Assembly: GCF_037041345.1 (NCBI RefSeq)
Contig: NZ_CP146287.1
Coordinates: 1,739,501 to 1,803,500, forward strand
Length of the DNA: 64,000 bases
Source: Abiotrophia defectiva ATCC 49176
GTDB taxonomy: Bacteria > Bacillota > Bacilli > Lactobacillales > Aerococcaceae
Direction: 5' to 3'
In this document: positions 7,984-14,522 of the stretch, piece by piece
Position numbering within the stretch: the stretch's first letter is position 1
Layout: the number at the start of each line of letters is the position of its first letter
Position numbers and translations under genes: made by a program
Notes under the pieces: generated by a model
Database searches by the model: none
What the model saw: the letters and a program-made list of their open reading frames with translations, nothing else
Told to the model about the DNA's origin: nothing

Positions 7984-8126
7984 CCTTTAGTTTTAACGAG
8001 AAGCGTCACATTGAGGCGAGTGAAGTCATCTGCTCCACTTTTCTCGATACTGTACTTCTCAACTCCATCCAACGGCAGGCCATTCAAAATTAGTCTGTCG
8101 TTTTCTTTTAGCTCCAATTCGTTCAT
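7980..8126 (-). CDS. 48-residue phage protein
   Basis: ATG at 8126 preceded by AGGAGGGAGCACC, an excellent ribosome site. The product begins MNELELKENDRLILNGLPLD and ends FTRLNVTLLVKTKG; the pattern LNGLPLDGVEKYSI looks like a small beta protein found in phage early regions. It is convergent with the cargo pseudogene, overlapping it by four bases, and is transcribed after the Cro-like gene. Function unknown. Confidence 0.6.
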   Translation of the reverse strand: MNELELKENDRLILNGLPLDGVEKYSIEKSGADDFTRLNVTLLVKTKG

Positions 8127-8155
8127 TGGTGCTCCCTCCTGTGTTTATCTTTTTT

Positions 8156-8377
8156 CTACTCTTGAATCAAAAAAAATTCGCTGATGCTGTCACCGTATGT
8201 GGCGATGAGCTTCCGCACTTCTTCAATACTAAAGTCTGCTCCTGTTCCGTTGAGTCGATGACTGAGTGTCGAATCGCTAAGAGATAGTAGTTCGATAATG
8301 TCCTTCCGACTCACGTCATTGACTAGCATCCAGGCCATGAAGCCTTTGTAAGGTGGTCGTTTTCTAACCGTTGCCAT
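8156..8377 (-). CDS. Cro-like HTH protein
   Basis: 73 residues with a lambda-repressor-type helix-turn-helix: VSRKDIIELLSLSDSTLSHRLNG, then FSIEEVRKLIATYG. It is the first gene leftward from the divergent promoter region facing cI, the position of cro in temperate phages. GAGGAGGATTAAGTA precedes the ATG. It would compete with CI for the operators in 8398-8521 and favour lytic growth. Strong leftward promoter TTGACA-17-TATTAT drives it. Confidence 0.7.
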   Translation of the reverse strand: MATVRKRPPYKGFMAWMLVNDVSRKDIIELLSLSDSTLSHRLNGTGADFSIEEVRKLIATYGDSISEFFLIQE

Positions 8378-8397
8378 TACTTAATCCTCCTCTCTCG

Positions 8398-8521
8398 GTT
8401 TATCTTGTTTCAACCGTAACCATATAATACACCTTTGAATTTTCAGTGTCAACAAAAAAAGCGAAAAAAGATAAACTTTTTTAGTTTTTCTGTTGTTCCT
8501 TTCGCAACGTAGCGGTATAAT
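8398..8521. promoter_or_regulatory. Divergent cI/cro promoter-operator region
   Basis: Leftward promoter: TTGACA (complement of 8447-8452), 17 bp, TATTAT (complement of 8424-8429). Rightward cI promoter: TTGTTC 8493-8498, 17 bp, TATAAT 8516-8521. The nonamer GTTTATCTT occurs at 8398-8406 on the plus strand and at 8468-8476 on the minus strand; a further copy is at 8143-8151. At 8143-8155 and 8464-8476 the match extends to 13 bases (GTTTATCTTTTTT). These are the best candidates for CI/Cro operators. Confidence 0.65.
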
Positions 8522-8555
8522 GAGGTTACATAATATGAAGGAAGGCGTGAGAGCA

Positions 8556-9212
8556 ATGAGCTTCGCAACTATAATCAAAGGGTTAAGACTGGAGCTAGGA
8601 CTTAGCCAGGAAGAATTCGCAGAGCGGATGAACCGCTTCGCCTCGTCCTCTGATACTGATTACCCGGACGGGTTTAATAAGACAAACATTTCTAAGTGGG
8701 AGAATGGAAAAGCAGAGCCTCGGATGGATACAGTCCGACTTATTGCCGCCACATTTGGCGTATCACCTAATACTCTTATAGGGATATCAGACCACCCCAC
8801 CAACCTCATCAAAGTAGACCGAACATCGATTGTCCGGGTTCCCATCCTAGGAACCATCAAATGCGGCCAACCAATCCTAGCAGAGGATAACATCACCGGT
8901 TACCGTGAGGAACTATCGGACCGTTTACCGTCTGGGAATCTTTTCTACTTGAAGTCCCAAGGTGATTCAATGGTTCCTACTATCCCAGAGGGGAGTCTGG
9001 TACTCATTCGTGAGCAGCCAACAGTTGAGTATGGCGAAGTAGCGGCGGTGCTCGTTAACGGTGACACTGAGGCAACACTAAAGAGGGTTAAGAAACAAGG
9101 TGACATCGTCATGTTGATTGCTGACAATCCGGACTATCCGCCTTATATCATTACCGACGACAACCCCGCACGGATCATCGGAAAGGCCGTTCAGGTGAGT
9201 GTGGATTTGTAG
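8556..9212 (+). CDS. CI-like phage repressor with S24 (LexA-type) domain
   Basis: 218 residues. N-terminal XRE helix-turn-helix (IKGLRLELGLSQEEFAERMN) is interrupted by a short insert SSDTDYPDGF before ISKWENGKAEP. The C-terminal half is a S24 peptidase domain with GDSMVPTIPEGSLVLI (nucleophile Ser) and VNGDTEATLKRV (catalytic Lys). It keeps the lysogenic state and is expected to self-cleave upon RecA activation, so this prophage is predicted SOS-inducible. Start chosen at ATG 8556 after GAAGGAAGGCG; an upstream in-frame ATG would lie inside the promoter. Confidence 0.88.
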   Translation: MSFATIIKGLRLELGLSQEEFAERMNRFASSSDTDYPDGFNKTNISKWENGKAEPRMDTVRLIAATFGVSPNTLIGISDHPTNLIKVDRTSIVRVPILGTIKCGQPILAEDNITGYREELSDRLPSGNLFYLKSQGDSMVPTIPEGSLVLIREQPTVEYGEVAAVLVNGDTEATLKRVKKQGDIVMLIADNPDYPPYIITDDNPARIIGKAVQVSVDL

Positions 9213-9234
9213 AGGAGAAACTAGCGGGGATTGA

Positions 9235-9263
9235 TTGACAAACCTAAAAAATAGTACTATACT
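9235..9263 (+). promoter_or_regulatory. Strong promoter for small RNA downstream of cI
   Basis: TTGACA at 9235-9240 and TATACT at 9258-9263 with a 17-bp spacer. No open reading frame with a ribosome site follows before the terminator at 9304-9333. Confidence 0.7.
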
Positions 9264-9269
9264 ACGGTT

Positions 9270-9335
9270 AATCTTTGAAGGGCAGAGGTTCTGCCAACCG
9301 AAAGACCGTAGATGTTAGTATCTGCGGTCTTTTGT
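9270..9335 (+). ncRNA. Candidate phage small RNA (about 65 nt) between cI and int
   Basis: It lies between a near-consensus promoter and an intrinsic terminator. Hairpin 1 is GGCAG-AGGTT-CTGCC (9281-9295), flanked by CGGTT at 9265-9269 and AACCG at 9296-9300. Hairpin 2 is GACCGTAGAT at 9304-9313 pairing with ATCTGCGGTC at 9320-9329 (10 bp with one G-U), followed by TTTT. There is no start codon with a ribosome site. A conserved motif called Lacto-int has been described near integrases of Lactobacillales prophages; whether this is a member I cannot tell by eye. Confidence 0.55.
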
Positions 9336-9353
9336 GCTTTATGTATTTTGACT

Positions 9354-9437
9354 AAAGTACCCAAATCTGATAATATATATGTAGAGTCTTTAGGACTATT
9401 TATCAGATATTGCCTATAGGGCTAGGGCGGGTACTTT
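9354..9437. other. Nested inverted repeats upstream of integrase (structured RNA or recombination site)
   Basis: AAAGTACCC (9354-9362) pairs perfectly with GGGTACTTT (9429-9437). Inside it ATCTGATAA (9365-9373) pairs perfectly with TTATCAGAT (9400-9408), which in turn encloses AGTC-TTTAG-GACT (9385-9397). CCTATAGG at 9413-9420 is a palindrome beside the inner arm. Two exact 9-bp nested stems are unlikely by chance. It could be a folded RNA leader or protein-binding sites for the integrase. Confidence 0.45.
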
Positions 9438-9568
9438 GTATCCGTCCATTTTTGTATAAACAGAGGAAAATAAACTAATCCCTACGTGACGACGTTTTTA
9501 TAAGCACCGTAATTTACTTGGAAAAGAAAAGCTGGTGATTTAAAACAGTTGGAATTCCAATCGGTTAG

Positions 9569-9617
9569 AAAAAAATAAAAGCCCCACCCCTGAACTTTGG
9601 CGAGCCAGGGTGGAGCT
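9569..9617 (-). terminator. Minus-strand intrinsic terminator just upstream of int
   Basis: On the minus strand the arms AGCTCCACCCTG (9617-9606) and CAGGGGTGGGGCT (9592-9580) form a strong stem followed by TTTTATTTTTTT. It would stop transcription running antisense to the integrase gene. On the plus strand the same AGCCCCA can also pair with TGGGGCT at 9637-9643. Confidence 0.5.
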
Positions 9618-9685
9618 ACCACAAAACACCCACAATGGGGCTATTTGCTATGCCCTTATTGTACCACAACGAAGGAGGTACTACA

Positions 9686-10777
9686 ATGAGCGTAAGACAG
9701 GATAAAGCCAGGAAGACCTGGATGGCCAAGGTTAGCTATATGGACGACCTTGGCGTAAGACGCTATAAGACAAAGCGGGGCTTTAAGACCAAACGAGAGG
9801 CCATGGCATTCGAACAAGAATATAAGAAGAAGGTATCTGGCGCTTCTGATATGACCTTCGAGTCTTTCGTCGAACTTTACCTGGAAGACTGCTCTCATCG
9901 ATTGAAGCCAGTCACCATGCTAAACAAGCGTAAGATAATCTATCGGCTGATGGTCCCATTTTTCGGACATCAATCCATGCTTGATATAGATGCTAAGACA
10001 GTCAGACGCTGGCAAAACTGGCTTATGAATCAACCAACTAACCGAGGCGAAAAGATAGCCCAGACCACCTTAAGGACAGTCAATGCCAACCTATCCGCTA
10101 TCTTTAACTATGCACTCAAATTCCATGGCATAAAAAATAACCCTGTCAGAGTGGCAGGGACTATTGGTAAGAGCACCAGGAACGGTGAGGTAGCATTCTG
10201 GACCAAGGACCAATTCGATACCTTCCTATCCACCGTAGAGGACAATATCTACTACCAGCTGGCGTTCTCTCTTTTATTTTATTCCGGCATGCGGATTGGA
10301 GAGCTGCAGGCCTTGACCTTATCGGACTTCGACCAGGAATCAAAGACTGTCAGCATATCTAAGACCTATGTTAAGATTGACGGCGTCGATATGATCACCG
10401 AGCCAAAGACGCCTAAATCTAATCGCATCATTACCTTGCCCCCTTCAATATTCGAACTACTGAATGACTACACCTCTAAATTGCCCTATTACAAGCCTAC
10501 AGAGCGATTATTTACCCTAGGGGTATATAGTTATGGTAAGACGCTTAGAACGGGAGCAGACAAGGCTGGGCTACCAAGGATTAGGGTCCACGACCTTCGC
10601 CATAGTCACGCCTCTATGCTGATTGAATTAGGCGTCTCACCTTTGGCCATTAGTGAGAGATTAGGCCACGAGCGAGTGGATACTACCCTCAATATTTATA
10701 GCCACCTATACCCTAGCCGTCATGGCGATATAGCTGATAAATTGGAAGGGGTCATTCGGGGGTCACAAGAAAACTAG
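9686..10777 (+). CDS. int: Phage tyrosine integrase
   Basis: About 363 residues. N-terminal AP2-like arm-binding segment (SVRQDKARKTWMAKVSYMDD), a core-binding SAM-like domain from about residue 55, and a C-terminal catalytic domain with Arg in SGMRIGELQALTLSDF, HDLRHSHASMLIELG, a later His in ISERLGHERVDTTL and Tyr in NIYSHLYP. It catalyses integration and excision of prophage A. The ATG at 9686 follows AAGGAGGT; the longer frame from 9635 lacks a ribosome site. As the rightmost gene of element A it should lie next to the attachment site, near 10,800-10,900, though no core repeat can be defined from one end. Confidence 0.92.
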   Translation: MSVRQDKARKTWMAKVSYMDDLGVRRYKTKRGFKTKREAMAFEQEYKKKVSGASDMTFESFVELYLEDCSHRLKPVTMLNKRKIIYRLMVPFFGHQSMLDIDAKTVRRWQNWLMNQPTNRGEKIAQTTLRTVNANLSAIFNYALKFHGIKNNPVRVAGTIGKSTRNGEVAFWTKDQFDTFLSTVEDNIYYQLAFSLLFYSGMRIGELQALTLSDFDQESKTVSISKTYVKIDGVDMITEPKTPKSNRIITLPPSIFELLNDYTSKLPYYKPTERLFTLGVYSYGKTLRTGADKAGLPRIRVHDLRHSHASMLIELGVSPLAISERLGHERVDTTLNIYSHLYPSRHGDIADKLEGVIRGSQEN

Positions 10778-10778
10778 A

Positions 10779-10802
10779 ACACCGTTTTGACGGTGTTTTT
10801 TG
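10779..10802 (+). terminator. Terminator of int
   Basis: ACACCG-TTTTGA-CGGTGT stem-loop followed by TTTTT immediately after the int stop codon. Confidence 0.8.
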
Positions 10803-10915
10803 GCATAATTATTGGTTATACCATAAATGCCGAATAAATAGCATTGGCTATTTTACGTTATTCCTATTATTCATATTGCGCAAAAAAAGACTCCGTTCTG
10901 GCCTCTTTCTGAATT
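10803..10915. other. Border between prophage elements A and B, probable attachment region
   Basis: AT-rich, gene-free DNA between the int terminator and the broken primase of element B. It must contain the right end of prophage A if int lies at the usual end position. The matching left end is outside the window, so the core cannot be identified. Confidence 0.35.
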
Positions 10916-11342
10916 TTAGGGGGCAGAAGTAAAAATTAAAAAGACCTCCACTGGGTTCCAATGATCAGACTCTTTAATTTCTTTGGCTTCTACCCAGCCT
11001 TTATCGATTATTTTATAGTCGTTGTCATACTTGATTATACCGTCCCAGTTGAGTTCTTCTCGGCCATCATCATATGACCGCGGCGGTTCATAGCCACCAT
11101 CGACTGCCATTTGATAAATGGGCCTACCGGTTAACTGGGGTGTTGCTGCCTTCGAAGAAGGCCCATTCCTTAAAACATTCACCTGCGTGATAGCGAGCGT
11201 GGTCTCCTTTGGACCATGAGTCCCAGTCCATGGCTGTGTAGCCTACATGTTTGAGTGCCATCCCGACGTTGACCCATTCTTGATAGGAGCATAGTGCAGG
11301 GTCGACATATTCGAGTAGCTCAGTTAATTTAATTTCTGACAA
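10916..11342 (-). pseudogene. Fragment of phage primase/VirE-type protein (PriCT-2 domain), frameshifted
   Basis: ATG at 11342 begins MSEIKLTELLEYVDPALCSY, then EWVNVGMALKHVGYTAMDW and ECFKEWAFFEG, a typical PriCT-2 domain of phage primases and VirE-like proteins. The frame then changes by one base near 11,135 and continues as LTGRPIYQMAVDGGYEPP, which is the normal next part of that domain. The sequence ends after about 140 codons, where a full protein would have several hundred, next to the border with element A. Element B has therefore lost most of its primase. Orientation and order (helicase then primase) match related phages. Confidence 0.7.
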
Positions 11343-11364
11343 GGTATCACCTTCTTTCTCTGTG

Positions 11365-11373
11365 TGATATAAT
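11365..11373 (+). promoter_or_regulatory. Extended -10 promoter of DUF4393 gene
   Basis: TGATATAAT is an extended -10 element 35 bases before the start codon; the -35 region is poor. It shows that the cargo gene has its own promoter and need not depend on phage lytic transcription. Confidence 0.55.
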
Positions 11374-11408
11374 GTGATTAAAAATACACGTATAAGGATG
11401 TGTCTTGT

Positions 11409-12200
11409 ATGGATTCAAATCTCCCACAACTTCCAATCTCTTCAGAGACAGGCGATGCGTTAGCCAAACCTATTGCTGAATCAGTTGGGAATGCAGGAAA
11501 AGATATCGTTGAAGCAATATTCCATTATTTTTTAGATCCACTTAGAAAATTTAATATTCAACGAAATTTTAACCTTGAGAAGTTTCAAGAGGACCTCTAT
11601 AAAAACTTTAATGATATACCAGAGGCAAATCGCGATGATTCTAAAATCAATCTGACGATTAAGGCGATTGAGGATTTAAGATACCAGATAAACGAAGAAG
11701 AAATTCGTGATATGTTCACCACGCTGATTACTTCCACCTTAGATAATCGGAAAAATAGTAAAGTGCTGCCGATATTTAGTACAATCATTTCGAATATGAC
11801 TTCTTCAGAAGCAAAACTTCTGAAGGTACTATACACAAATAAATTGTCACTAACTCCATACGTAGAACTGACAATAGTTAATAAAATTTCGGGTGTTACC
11901 AACGCCCCTGGTCTCGCGCTTTTATTACTAGATGAATCGAATACTCAAGGAGCGGAATTAGATTTATCCCTTCTTGAATCAGAAAATCTAATCAAGCACA
12001 CCACTGACTCATCTTTAAGTTCCGAGTACTTTGTTAGTCGGTATGAAACAGGTGAAAGAATCTTATCTCAAATAGTTGATCAGAATCCTGATGTCTCATC
12101 TTTGAAAATAAACGCAGATCAAGAGATAAGATTCGTTCGGAGTATTTACGAGTTAACTCCCATTGGGAAAGTTTTTTGTGATATAGTCTTTGAGCAATAA
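11409..12200 (+). CDS. DUF4393 (Abi-alpha-like) protein, complete
   Basis: 263 residues. Pattern of the DUF4393 family: GDALAKPIAESVGNAGKDI near the N-terminus, PLRKFNIQRNFNLEKF, then EEEIRDMFTTLITSTLDNRK and FSTIISNMTSSEAKLLKVL, with a C-terminal winged-helix-like domain (ELTPIGKVFCDIVFEQ). The family carries the name Abi_alpha in Pfam and is linked to abortive infection; the mechanism is unknown. It has its own promoter, lies opposite to the phage replication genes, and its 3' end overlaps the minus-strand membrane micro-ORF. Start chosen at ATG 11409 after AAGGA; the GTG at 11400 is too close to that site. Likely phage-carried defence cargo, by inference. Confidence 0.75.
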   Translation: MDSNLPQLPISSETGDALAKPIAESVGNAGKDIVEAIFHYFLDPLRKFNIQRNFNLEKFQEDLYKNFNDIPEANRDDSKINLTIKAIEDLRYQINEEEIRDMFTTLITSTLDNRKNSKVLPIFSTIISNMTSSEAKLLKVLYTNKLSLTPYVELTIVNKISGVTNAPGLALLLLDESNTQGAELDLSLLESENLIKHTTDSSLSSEYFVSRYETGERILSQIVDQNPDVSSLKINADQEIRFVRSIYELTPIGKVFCDIVFEQ

Positions 12201-12305
12201 AAGCTTCTCGTCTAGCCTATCTTCCATCTTACCCAGTTCTATCGCTAGGTAATATGAGTAAAAATATAGGATTACCAGGTTGATGATTACTGATACTAAT
12301 AACAT
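12153..12305 (-). CDS. 50-residue single-pass membrane micro-protein, element B
   Basis: ATG five bases after the helicase-fragment stop codon, with GGGGTGA upstream, exactly as in element A. The product MLLVSVIINLVILYFYSYYL continues AIELGKMEDRLDEKLLLLKD: a membrane helix followed by a charged, coiled-coil-like tail. The last 48 bases overlap the 3' end of the convergent DUF4393 gene. It shares position and layout but not sequence with the peptide at 372-512. Function unknown. Confidence 0.55.
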   Translation of the reverse strand: MLLVSVIINLVILYFYSYYLAIELGKMEDRLDEKLLLLKDYITKNFPNGS

Positions 12306-12310
12306 AATTC

Positions 12311-12997
12311 TCACCCCTCATAACTAGCGACATCGACACCACGAGGAACACGCCAGTTGTTGGCTGCAATCCGGTCAATCAGTCGCTTAGCATTATCGAA
12401 TTTCCAGATGCCTACGTTGCGGAATCCGTACCGCTCTAGGCATCTTATTTGTTTTGGTGTAGCTAGGCCTTCGCTTCGTCTCTTGTCGAGGCGATCAAGG
12501 ATAAGCTTGGCTTTACCGGCATTTTCTACTTCATCTGGGAAGATACCGGATTTCTCTAGTGCCTTCAGTTGTTTTTCAGACGGTGGACCAGCTTCCCAGC
12601 CAAAGGCGGGAACATAATTGGCCAAGTCTTCTGCTTGGATACTCATTTCGAACTGGAGCGGGTCGACCAAGGACCGCTTACGTTTACGCATCTCAGATAA
12701 TTTCTTAGCAAGTGCTTCTTCACGTTCTGCGACTGCATCCTTAACTGCTACTTCTTCTAAGTCCATGATGTCCAGGGCCACGTTAGCTGCTTCTTCTGAA
12801 CGTTTAGTCATCGCTTTAGCAACGGCTTCGTCGGTTGCAATAATACTTGCTGGCCGGCATAAATCGTGACGTTCTGTGTGCCACAGGAAGTCTAGTAACA
12901 GTAACTCTTCTTTTCCTGGAAATAACCGAGTGCCACGCCCTACCATTTGGCTATAGAGGGCTCTAACCTTTGTCGATCTGAGGACCACAACACAGTC
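12311..12997 (-). pseudogene. C-terminal fragment of phage helicase, element B
   Basis: About 225 residues starting inside the helicase core (VVLRSTKVRALYSQMVGRG) and ending as the complete helicase does. Compared with 518-1204 only about four residues differ (P/S, V/L, E/D and H/S), so the two elements shared DNA recently. The Walker A and DEAH regions are missing. The break is at the bases CACAGTC (12,991-12,997); the next sequence is that found ahead of the early operon in element A (about 7263). A deletion equivalent to about 6 kb of element A created this junction. Confidence 0.85.
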
Positions 12998-13020
12998 ATC
13001 CTCTTTTCTAAAGTTTAAGA

Positions 13021-13051
13021 TTCTTGTTATATGTTTTAGGTTTCTTGCTGA
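13021..13051. repeat. Direct repeats spaced 21 bp, element B copy
   Basis: TTCTTGTTAT (13,021-13,030) and TTCTTGCTGA (13,042-13,051) correspond to the repeat pair at 7288-7318 of element A with unchanged spacing. Conservation of the spacing in a decaying element supports a protein-binding role. Confidence 0.5.
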
Positions 13052-13086
13052 ATTTCGATTTCTATATATCCCCCCACCAGCCGAAC

Positions 13087-13140
13087 TGTTAGAATAACGA
13101 TGACTGTACCCTCATTCGGGAATCTTAGTCGGTGGGAGGT
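13087..13140 (+). promoter_or_regulatory. Conserved extended -10 promoter and leader of cargo gene (copy B)
   Basis: TGTTAGAAT at 13,087-13,095 is an extended -10 element; the following 45 bases are the same as in element A and end in the ribosome site GGGAGGT. Both the promoter and leader are kept although the coding part has diverged. Confidence 0.55.
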
Positions 13141-13147
13141 GATAATA

Positions 13148-13819
13148 ATGTCAGATGAAAACATTAACCTATCAGAATCTGTGTATCGTCTTAACCAACT
13201 TACTAAAGAGATAACAGATTCTATGGTTCGGATTAGTAAGATTGCAGAGCCTATCTACCAAAAACAAAATGAAATTTTCGATAGATTTTACGAAGCTTCA
13301 CGAGTAATTGCAACTGCATCTGAACGCTTATACGAGGCAGCTCAACCGTCACTATACTTAGTTGGAAAAATGTCTCTTGAGATAAATGAAAAATTGAACG
13401 GTATCAGCAGCATCCTCGCTAATCTCCCCAACACTGAGAAATTTCTGTCTGTCTTCAACAGTGAAATCGAGCCCGAGCTGTTTTATAATCTCGCGAGCAA
13501 CGTCGTGCTTGAAGTTGAAGAAAATTATCAAAACCATACATACATAGATGAAAATGAAAACGACGCTTATAAGGAAGAATCTGAAAAGCTTATTGAGAAA
13601 TTTTTTGATGATATTGACGATGGCGTGTCTCCTTCTGTAATTAAGTCATATATTGAAAAGGTTCCGGAGGCAATCCGAACGTACATTGCCGATATGTTGA
13701 TTAATATCGTTCTAGGAGTACTTTGGTATTTTGCTAGCGGTCAAATTGAGTCAGACCCAGTAAAAGCCATTTTAGGCCCTGTTATATTCGGCATAAAGTT
13801 ACTTCTTGGTAGAGATTAA
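13148..13819 (+). CDS. Coiled-coil protein with C-terminal membrane segments (cargo copy B)
   Basis: 223 residues. The first 100 are a long helix of coiled-coil type (SESVYRLNQLTKEITDSM, RISKIAEPIYQKQNEIF), followed by SSILANLPNTEKFLSVFN, an acidic middle, and two hydrophobic stretches at the end (ADMLINIVLGVLWYFASG and ILGPVIFGIKLLLG). The ATG at 13,148 is seven bases after GGGAGGT. The only relative visible is the broken gene at 7415-7983, about one-third identical in its C-terminal half. No family recognised. A membrane-linked sensor or effector is possible; I cannot go further. Confidence 0.6.
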   Translation: MSDENINLSESVYRLNQLTKEITDSMVRISKIAEPIYQKQNEIFDRFYEASRVIATASERLYEAAQPSLYLVGKMSLEINEKLNGISSILANLPNTEKFLSVFNSEIEPELFYNLASNVVLEVEENYQNHTYIDENENDAYKEESEKLIEKFFDDIDDGVSPSVIKSYIEKVPEAIRTYIADMLINIVLGVLWYFASGQIESDPVKAILGPVIFGIKLLLGRD

Positions 13820-13987
13820 CCTTATCCTTGGTTGGCCTTCATGGAGATATTTCTTAGCATTGATTTCGGCTAACTCAGTAGTGACATCTACTTTGAAGCT
13901 AATTGGTTCCACATGTTTCTCAATCCTTTCCAACTTATCGCTGATGATTTTAATTTCTGCGAGGAGTTCTTTTAGTACTTATTTCAT
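13799..13987 (-). pseudogene. Small coiled-coil phage gene with stop at codon 3
   Basis: ATG AAA TAA, preceded by GGCGGGTGA, then an open frame of 59 codons: VLKELLAEIKIISDKLERIE, KHVEPISFKVDVTTELAEIN and so on to TAA. The third codon is probably a mutated AAA. It is convergent with the coiled-coil cargo gene and overlaps its last 21 bases. It occupies the place of the 48-residue gene (7980-8126) of element A but is unrelated in sequence. Confidence 0.5.
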
Positions 13988-14099
13988 GATTCACCCGCCT
14001 TTTCTATAGAAAATATTCTGAGTTTAGGTTCCGTTCTTGTTGACATCGAACGGAAATTTTTCTCTTTATTTTTTGGTAAGCTCTTAGGAGTTGATACGG

Positions 14100-14522
14100 A
14101 TGTCTTTAGTAGAACGAATAAAAAGCCTTGCTGTCAGCAAAAAGATGACCTTTGCAGAATTGGAACGAGCGCTTGGTCTGGCTAACAGCTCTATTAGAAA
14201 ATGGGATGCCTCATCCCCATCCAGCGAACGTCTTCAAAAAGTTGCTGACCACTTCCAGGTCAGTACTGACTATTTGCTAGGACGAACAGAAACGCCATAC
14301 TATGCTCTTAAGGAAAAAGACGAACCATCTATCCAGGCAGACCTTGAACGCTTGATAGAAGAGCTGGATGGCTTCAAATACTCAAAGAAAATGGCAGAGT
14401 TTAGTGAGGAACCCAAAGAGCTACTAATTGCATCATTAGAACAGGCTGTACGTATTGCTAAAATGAAGCTAAACGTAAGTATACGCCTAAGAAATATCGA
14501 GATTGATCATGATTGGCGTTAA
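14100..14522 (+). CDS. XRE-family phage repressor (ImmR-like)
   Basis: About 140 residues; N-terminal helix-turn-helix MTFAELERALGLANSSIRKWD with the usual YLLGRTETPYY end of XRE domains, then a helical C-terminal part without a S24 protease domain. Followed directly by an ImmA-like gene, it forms the repressor/anti-repressor-protease pair known from ICEBs1 and many phages. The ATG at 14,100 follows AGGAG. Prophage B therefore had a different immunity system from prophage A. Confidence 0.75.
   Translation: MSLVERIKSLAVSKKMTFAELERALGLANSSIRKWDASSPSSERLQKVADHFQVSTDYLLGRTETPYYALKEKDEPSIQADLERLIEELDGFKYSKKMAEFSEEPKELLIASLEQAVRIAKMKLNVSIRLRNIEIDHDWR

Noticed and set aside
10778-10915. Attachment-site core of prophage A
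   Set aside because: Only one prophage end is in the window; a core cannot be recognised without the other end.
12311-12988. 225-residue ORF as a functional helicase
   Set aside because: It lacks Walker A and the DEAH box and starts at a deletion joint; it is a fragment.
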